A DNA stretch of 64,000 nt from Sphingomonadaceae bacterium (lineage in GTDB: Bacteria > Pseudomonadota > Alphaproteobacteria > Sphingomonadales > Sphingomonadaceae). This document shows, piece by piece, positions 58,843 through 64,000 of this stretch (position 1 is its first letter; every line of letters starts with the position of its first letter). The translations under genes and the position numbers were made by a program. The notes beneath the pieces are model-generated. The model had not been told where the DNA came from and did no database searches. It saw only the letters and a program-made list of their open reading frames with translations. The stretch covers positions 44,533 through 108,532 of the forward strand of contig JACVCM010000001.1 of NCBI GenBank assembly GCA_016742125.1. The letters are read 5' to 3'.

Positions 58843-61515
58843 ATGGAAGCAATTGCCCGCGCGCAAGCTTACAGCCCCTTTCTTGCAGGGTTGATCGAGC
58901 GCAATACCGACCTGATGCCGCTAATCGAAGCGGGCAAGTTCGATGAGGCGTTAGCCAGCGCGCGGGCCCGCATGTCAGACTCCATCGAAACCGCCCTGCG
59001 CAAACAACGCCAAGGCGTCGCGCTCGTCACTGCGATTGCCGACCTCGCAGGCATGTGGGATCTGACCAAGGTCACGCGCACCCTTTCCGACTTTGCCGAC
59101 CATGCGCTCGACGCCGCGATTGCCGCAGCTATCGAGGAGCGCGTTCCCGGCGCACCCAATCAAGGCTTTGCCGTCATCGCGCTTGGGAAGCATGGGGGCC
59201 GCGAACTCAACTATTCGTCCGATATCGATCCCATATTCCTGTTCGACCCCGAAACGCTGCCGCACCGCGAGCGCGACGATGTTGCCGAAGCTGCGGTGCG
59301 TTACGGGCGGCGAGTGATCGAAATTCTAAGCAATATGGATGAGCACGGCTACGTCTTCCGTGTCGACATGCGGTTGCGTCCTTCGCCAGAGGTCAGCCCG
59401 ATTGTCCTGCCCGTCGAGGCGGCGATCAGCTATTATGAATCCAGCGCGCTGGCATGGGAACAGGCGGCCTTCATCCGGTCGCGTGTAAGTTCCGGCGACC
59501 GCCAGCTTGGTGGCTATTTTCTGGGCGCGATCCAGCCCTTCATCTGGCGCAAGTCGCTCGATTTCGGGCAATTGAAAAACATCACTGCGATGACCGCGCA
59601 AATCCGCGACCATTATGCCAAAGGGCAGAAAATCGGTCTCGGCTATGATCTGAAGCGCGGGCATGGCGGAATCCGCGAATGCGAATTTTTCGCGCAGGCA
59701 CATCAATTGATTCATGGCGGGCGAAACCCGGCATTGCGAATCGCCGACACAAGGGCGGCGCTGGCCGCACTGGCGGCGGCGGGGCCCATCAAGCCCGAAG
59801 AAGCGGTCACGCTGTCATCCGCTTATGAACAGCTTCGAACCATTGAACATCGGCTGCAGATGCACAGCGACCGACAGACGCACGAGATTCCTCCAGCCCG
59901 CGAAACCGCAGACGCGGTGGCGCGGTTGCACGGACTTGCCCATGCAAACGCGCTGGTAGAGACAATCCGGCCGATAACCGAAGCAGTCGCCGCCATTTAC
60001 GACCGGATGGTCGACGCCAGCGGCAGCGATGGACCCCGGATGGCGGACGAAGGCCTGCCACTTGAGGAGCAACTTACAGACCTTGGTTATGCCGATCCGG
60101 CGGCGGTCATGCAGCGTATGGCGCGCTGGCGTAGCGGCAAAATTCGCGCAATCAGAAGTCCATCGGCGCGCGATGCGTTCGAGGCCGTGTTGCCCGCGAT
60201 TATGAAAGCATTGGCGTGGTCCCCCGATCCTGAACACGCCATTGCCAGGTTCGACAATATGATCGAGGCGATGCCCAGTGCGATCAATGTGTTCCGCCTA
60301 CTCGAGGCACGGCCCGGCCTGCTGCAACTGGTCGCCGACATATTGAGCTACGCCCCGACGCTGGCCGACGATCTGGGACGACAAAGCCGCTATCTTGACG
60401 CGCTGATCGACGCCAGCGCGATGGAACTGCCCGGAGAGGTTCCGGAATTGCAGGCGGCAATGCAGCGGCGGATTGGCGACGCGGATTATCAGGCAACGCT
60501 TGATATCGTGCGTGATTATGTCGGGGAGAAACGCTTCGCGCTGGGTGTGCAATTGATCGAGGGCCGCAACGATGCGCTCGATATCGCACGCACCTATGCG
60601 CATTTGGCCGAAACCGCCTTGCAGACATTGACCGCCGCGACAGTTGCGGAATTTGAAAAAACGCATGGCAAGGTTCGGGGCGGCGAACTGGTCATATTGG
60701 CATTGGGGCGGCTGGGAGGTGAAGCCCTGACCCATGCGTCGGATCTCGACCTCATCCTTCTTTTCACTGGCGACTTTCAATCCGAATCCGACGGGCAACG
60801 CCCCTTGGGTGCGACGCAATATTTCAACCGGCTTGCGCAGCGCGTCGTTGCAGCATTGTCGGTGCCGACCGCGTCAGGCGCACTCTATGAGGTGGATACG
60901 CGGTTGCGCCCGTCGGGGGCAGACGGCCTGCTTTGCGCTTCGGTCAAAAGCTTCGGCAAGTATCAGCGCGAGAATGCCTGGACGTGGGAACATATGGCAC
61001 TGACACGCGCGCGCGTGCTGTTCGGTTCGGATAAGGCGAAAAGCGAAGTCGGTGCCATCATCGCCGACGTGCTGACCGCGCCGCGCGATGCCGCTAAACT
61101 CGGCGCCGACGTGGCTGAGATGCGCAAGGAAATGGCTACGCACAAGCAGCCCAAAGGTGACCTCGACGTCAAGTTGCTTGCCGGGGGGCTGGTCGATCTG
61201 GAATTTATCGTCCACGCTCTGCAGCTCGAAAAGCATGTCGCATTGCATCCGCAACTGGGCCGGGCGGTCGATGGCCTGGTTGCCGCCGGATATCTACCGC
61301 CCGATTTCGCGCAGGCTTATGCGCTGCTCGGACGCCTGTTGGTCATGATCCGCCTGATTGCGCCCGACTGCAATGTCCCGCCCGAGGCTGCGCAGGCGCT
61401 GATCGCGAAGAGCCTCGATCATGAAGACTGGGACAGCCTGATGGCGGCGATTAGGGATTATCGCGGGGTTGTCACCGCAGAGTGGGAGCGCCTATTCGGG
61501 GCCCGCGACTTTTGA
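58843..61515 (+). CDS. glnE: Glutamine synthetase adenylyltransferase/deadenylylase
   Basis: Switches glutamine synthetase off by adenylylation and on by removal of AMP, under P-II control. The 890 residues are somewhat fewer than the E. coli protein. The N-terminal nucleotidyltransferase core has GKHGGRELNYSSDIDPIFLF (deadenylylation), and the C-terminal one has LGRLGGEALTHASDLDLILLF (adenylylation); a helical region lies between. ATG 58843 is preceded by GGGAGG, which belongs to the repeat. An in-frame ATG at 58828 lies inside the repeat. It joins glnK-amtB and gltBD as nitrogen genes of this window. Confidence 0.95.
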   Translation: MEAIARAQAYSPFLAGLIERNTDLMPLIEAGKFDEALASARARMSDSIETALRKQRQGVALVTAIADLAGMWDLTKVTRTLSDFADHALDAAIAAAIEERVPGAPNQGFAVIALGKHGGRELNYSSDIDPIFLFDPETLPHRERDDVAEAAVRYGRRVIEILSNMDEHGYVFRVDMRLRPSPEVSPIVLPVEAAISYYESSALAWEQAAFIRSRVSSGDRQLGGYFLGAIQPFIWRKSLDFGQLKNITAMTAQIRDHYAKGQKIGLGYDLKRGHGGIRECEFFAQAHQLIHGGRNPALRIADTRAALAALAAAGPIKPEEAVTLSSAYEQLRTIEHRLQMHSDRQTHEIPPARETADAVARLHGLAHANALVETIRPITEAVAAIYDRMVDASGSDGPRMADEGLPLEEQLTDLGYADPAAVMQRMARWRSGKIRAIRSPSARDAFEAVLPAIMKALAWSPDPEHAIARFDNMIEAMPSAINVFRLLEARPGLLQLVADILSYAPTLADDLGRQSRYLDALIDASAMELPGEVPELQAAMQRRIGDADYQATLDIVRDYVGEKRFALGVQLIEGRNDALDIARTYAHLAETALQTLTAATVAEFEKTHGKVRGGELVILALGRLGGEALTHASDLDLILLFTGDFQSESDGQRPLGATQYFNRLAQRVVAALSVPTASGALYEVDTRLRPSGADGLLCASVKSFGKYQRENAWTWEHMALTRARVLFGSDKAKSEVGAIIADVLTAPRDAAKLGADVAEMRKEMATHKQPKGDLDVKLLAGGLVDLEFIVHALQLEKHVALHPQLGRAVDGLVAAGYLPPDFAQAYALLGRLLVMIRLIAPDCNVPPEAAQALIAKSLDHEDWDSLMAAIRDYRGVVTAEWERLFGARDF

Positions 61516-61527
61516 AAAGGATGAACA

Positions 61528-61986
61528 ATGATCGACGTGAACGATATGCTGCCCGACATCACCGTGGCCGACAGCGAAGGCAAGGCGGTCGATTTGAAGG
61601 GCTTGGGCGGCCCACTGGTGCTTTACTTCTATCCGAAGGCAGATACGCCGGGCTGCACGAGTGAAGCCAAAGACTTCACTGCGCTTGCAGGCGAATTCGC
61701 GAAGATCGGCGTATCCGTTTACGGCATTTCGAAGGACAAGCCTGCCAAGCTCGCCAAGTTTGCGGCTAAATATGGATTGGACCTCACATTACTGTCGGAC
61801 GAGGCGAGCGATGCGACCGAGCAGATGGGCGCATGGGTAGAAAAGTCGATGTACGGGCGCAGCTATATGGGGATCGACCGTTCGACCTATCTCGTCGGCA
61901 AGGACGGCAGGGTCAAACAGGTCTGGCGCAAGGTAAAGGTAAAGGGTCACGCTGAAGAAGTGCTGGCAGCGGCGAAGGCGCTTTAG
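61528..61986 (+). CDS. bcp: Thioredoxin-dependent peroxiredoxin (BCP type)
   Basis: A 152-residue peroxiredoxin that reduces hydroperoxides. The peroxidatic Cys43 is in FYPKADTPGCTSEAKDF. No other Cys exists in the protein, so the resolving thiol must come from a partner (1-Cys mechanism), unlike E. coli Bcp, which has a nearby second Cys. YGISKDKPAKLAKFAAKYGL and RSTYLVGKDGRV complete the family pattern. It follows glnE by 12 nt on the same strand. Confidence 0.94.
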   Translation: MIDVNDMLPDITVADSEGKAVDLKGLGGPLVLYFYPKADTPGCTSEAKDFTALAGEFAKIGVSVYGISKDKPAKLAKFAAKYGLDLTLLSDEASDATEQMGAWVEKSMYGRSYMGIDRSTYLVGKDGRVKQVWRKVKVKGHAEEVLAAAKAL

Positions 61987-61992
61987 TTTAAT

Positions 61993-62019
61993 CCTCCCCA
62001 TCGACTTGCGATGGGGAGG
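61993..62019. repeat. Single hairpin of repeat family A
   Basis: CCTCCCCATCG, loop ACTTG, CGATGGGGAGG, a perfect copy 7 nt after the bcp stop. It abuts AAAAAAGGA, the ribosome site of the DUF455 gene. Confidence 0.88.
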
Positions 62020-62033
62020 AAAAAAGGACGATA

Positions 62034-62852
62034 ATGACCGAAACCCTCGCCCAATCCTGCCTTAATGTCCTCATAATCGCCGACCCTGCGGCGAAGGTCA
62101 TGGCCGCTCGCAAGGCGGCGCGCGACTGGCGGCTTGGGCGGCTGGAGCATGTCTTTGATTTCGCGATGCCCGACGCACCGGCGCGGCCCGACCATCCGAT
62201 ATTGCGGGCGCCGGGCCAAATGCCAAAGCGGCGCAAAGGCGGGACCGAGGCGAACCGCATCGCGTTGCTCCACGCCCTAGCCCATATCGAATTTGTTGCG
62301 ATCGATCTGGCCTTTGACCTGGTCGGGCGCTTTGGCAGAGAATTTCCGCGCGAATTTGCCGATGACTGGACGAAGGTAGGTGCGGACGAGGCGATGCACT
62401 TCGCCCTGCTCGACCGTCGCCTGCGCCAACTGGGCAGTCATTATGGCGCGCATCCTGCCCATGACGGGCTGTGGGAATCGGCGTTTGAAACGCGCCATGA
62501 TGCCCTTGCACGGCTGGCCGTGGTGCCGATGGTGCTGGAAGCGCGGGGGCTGGATGTTACGCCGTCGACGGTCGCGCGGTTCGAAGCGACAGGCGATTCG
62601 GCATCTGCACGCATCCTGAATCGCATCTATAATGACGAAATTTCCCACGTTTCTGCGGGAACAAAATGGTTCGAGGCAGGTTGTGCGGACCGCAATCTAT
62701 TACCAAAGTATTACTGGAAAATACTGGTAAACCGCCATTTCCGGGGGTCCGTTAAGCCTCCATTCAACGACTCAGCGCGTTTGAGCGCCGGTTTGTCCCG
62801 CGATTATTACGCACAGGTTGCAATGCCCGAAACACTGCGTCACCACTCCTGA
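62034..62852 (+). CDS. DUF455 ferritin-like family protein
   Basis: A 272-residue all-helical protein of the DUF455 family, distantly related to ferritin-like di-iron proteins. Candidate metal ligands are in LLHALAHIEFVAIDL, GADEAMHFALLDRRL and IYNDEISHVSAG. The C-terminus reads FNDSARLSAGLSRDYY. Function is unknown; a few members are linked to tRNA or flavin oxidation by analogy only. An AAAGGA lies close before the ATG, adjoining a repeat hairpin. Confidence 0.85.
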   Translation: MTETLAQSCLNVLIIADPAAKVMAARKAARDWRLGRLEHVFDFAMPDAPARPDHPILRAPGQMPKRRKGGTEANRIALLHALAHIEFVAIDLAFDLVGRFGREFPREFADDWTKVGADEAMHFALLDRRLRQLGSHYGAHPAHDGLWESAFETRHDALARLAVVPMVLEARGLDVTPSTVARFEATGDSASARILNRIYNDEISHVSAGTKWFEAGCADRNLLPKYYWKILVNRHFRGSVKPPFNDSARLSAGLSRDYYAQVAMPETLRHHS

Positions 62853-62937
62853 CATAAGGGGTGGGCAGATCAACTGCCTTGGTAAAACTTCGGGGCTGCG
62901 CATTAGCGTGGGTCGCAACAAAAGGTAATTACACGCT

Positions 62938-63657
62938 ATGGTTCGCAGCGCTTTGGCTTCATGCCAATCACTGACCTTCAAAGCTGTATCCGCATTTGGC
63001 ATTATGATCGCTGCTTCTGCAGCAACGCCTTCTTATGCAAATTCAGCCGCCGCTTCCGATAATTTCCGTATCAAACCGGAAGATCTGAAGGCTAACCAGA
63101 CCGCACTGGGTACTTCGGATCCTGAATTTCGCGCCCTGAATGACAGCTGGGGACGGGTCGTTGGCGCATCGACCAAGGTCGAAGTTGCCGTTCCTTCTAT
63201 CAACCCCGTCGAAGTCATGAAATTTTCCAGCGGCTTTGGCTATCGCAACGCGCCGACGCGTGGCGCCAGCCGCAATCACAAGGGCATCGACATTCCTGGC
63301 CCTGTCGGCACGCCTATCTACGCTACCGCAGACGGTGTCATCGGCCGCGCACAATGGGTCGGCGGTTATGGCAAATATGTCGAAATCAATCATGGCAACG
63401 CCGTTCAGACGCGTTATGGCCATTTGTCGGCGATGAACGTTGTCCCTGGCCAGCGCGTCCGCAAGGGTGATATTCTCGGCTATATGGGTTCCACGGGACG
63501 TTCGACGGGAAGCCATCTTCATTATGAAGTGCGTATTGCAGGCGAAGCCATCAACCCGGTGGCTTTTTTATCGCCTAACGCACCGTCCGCAAATGTCTTG
63601 CTTGCTGCCAAAACAACTGATAGCAAAGCCATGGGCGGACCAGCTGAAGACGAGTAA
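62938..63657 (+). CDS. Exported M23 (LytM) peptidoglycan endopeptidase
   Basis: A 239-residue secreted endopeptidase with a signal peptide (cleavage near YANSA, about residue 35). The LytM domain (about 90-215) has all zinc-site residues: His114 and Asp118 (NHKGIDI), His162 (YGHLS), His193 and His195 (SHLHYEV). Unlike the protein at 47914 it has no membrane anchor or coiled coil. No Shine-Dalgarno of normal strength is visible (AAAGG about 12 nt away). It may belong to the cell wall turnover set. Confidence 0.9.
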   Translation: MVRSALASCQSLTFKAVSAFGIMIAASAATPSYANSAAASDNFRIKPEDLKANQTALGTSDPEFRALNDSWGRVVGASTKVEVAVPSINPVEVMKFSSGFGYRNAPTRGASRNHKGIDIPGPVGTPIYATADGVIGRAQWVGGYGKYVEINHGNAVQTRYGHLSAMNVVPGQRVRKGDILGYMGSTGRSTGSHLHYEVRIAGEAINPVAFLSPNAPSANVLLAAKTTDSKAMGGPAEDE

Positions 63658-63766
63658 GCTAACCGGCTAAACGCATCACCTTTGGGAGAGGGTGTAATCT
63701 GGGGGCTGGCACAAGGTAACTTTGCCGCCCCTTTTCTTTGTCTTCCACTCCTCCTACATTGCGCGC

Positions 63767-64000
63767 ATGGTTGAAACCGATGTCATTTCCCTGACAGACA
63801 ACGCCGCGCGCCGCGTCGCCGAAATTGCCGTAAAGCTCGGCAAAGCACCGATATTGCGGCTGTCGGTCGAAGGCGGGGGGTGTTCGGGCTTCCAGTACAG
63901 ATTCGGTCTGGCCGACACCGTCGAGGCCGACGATGTCCGTGCCGAAGGCGAAGGCGCTTCGCTTGTGGTCGATCCTGTCAGCCTTGATCTGGTTCGCGGT
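63767..64000 (+). CDS. Iron-sulfur cluster insertion protein (HesB/IscA/ErpA type), partial
   Basis: The first 78 residues of an A-type iron-sulfur carrier run off the right edge: MVETDVISLTDNAARRVAEI, then LRLSVEGGGCSGFQYRFGLAD. The first conserved Cys of the family is in GGGCSGFQY; the C-terminal CxC pair would lie beyond the window. The length and start look like ErpA. A divergent or upstream partner is not visible. Confidence 0.88.
   Translation, partial: MVETDVISLTDNAARRVAEIAVKLGKAPILRLSVEGGGCSGFQYRFGLADTVEADDVRAEGEGASLVVDPVSLDLVRG

Overview
The window is one chromosomal segment of an alphaproteobacterium, most likely a member of the Sphingomonadales (Sphingopyxis, Sphingorhabdus or a relative). 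The placement rests on gene content and order, not on a database match: aroA-cmk-rpsA-ihfB, proA-nadD-rsfS-rlmH-envC-ctpA, a CP4-type AroA, a Coq7 hydroxylase, many small exported proteins and two families of palindromic intergenic repeats of a kind I associate with sphingomonads. I see no prophage, insertion sequence, CRISPR array or rRNA operon. The base composition looks even.

Layout. 1-7.2 kb: a TIGR02300 gene divergent from aroA, a small membrane protein gene, cmk, rpsA (with terminator) and ihfB, then an opposite-strand ABC-2 exporter pair and tRNA-Leu(UAA). 7.3-9.7 kb: yifB/comM and a secreted ClpP-fold protein. 9.8-13.7 kb: a TetR gene followed by six small detoxification-type genes in one run. 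13.8-21.2 kb: the leftward run tamA-tamB-small lipoprotein-GST. 21.4-25.6 kb: an ECF sigma/anti-sigma pair surrounded by an exported subtilisin, an exported Gly/Ser-rich protein and a small exported helical protein. 25.9-30.6 kb: tRNA-Leu(CAG), a crystallin-like/META/lipase run, an NDUFA9-like gene and uppP. 30.7-37.8 kb: gltD, a DUF2059 gene and gltB. 38-49.5 kb: exported proteins, a DUF885 peptidase, then the leftward run proA to coq7, and the rightward M23 peptidase-bactofilin pair. 49.9-55.1 kb: glnK-amtB behind a sigma-54 promoter, small metabolic genes, and an orphan ccdA with a collapsed ccdB. 55.1-64 kb: DUF924, tldD, tgt, a YdeI-like gene, glnE, bcp, a DUF455 gene, a second active M23 peptidase and the start of erpA.

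The strongest new signal is a promoter motif, GGATGAAA-N12-RTCGTT, found four times in 3.2 kb around the ECF sigma gene. It precedes the sigma/anti-sigma operon, the subtilisin gene (these two promoters lie on top of each other on opposite strands inside a perfect 13-bp inverted repeat), the Gly/Ser-rich exported protein gene and the small exported protein gene. This predicts a compact envelope-stress regulon with its own secreted protease.

Other points of interest: an inverted repeat whose 3' arm contains the start codon of an exported 399-residue protein, next to two perfect 16-bp palindromes; intergenic repeats that appear to supply the ribosome binding sites of glnE and dsbB; a ccdB gene reduced by internal deletion to its two ends; and a cluster of nitrogen genes (gltBD, glnK-amtB, glnE) with a consensus sigma-54 promoter.
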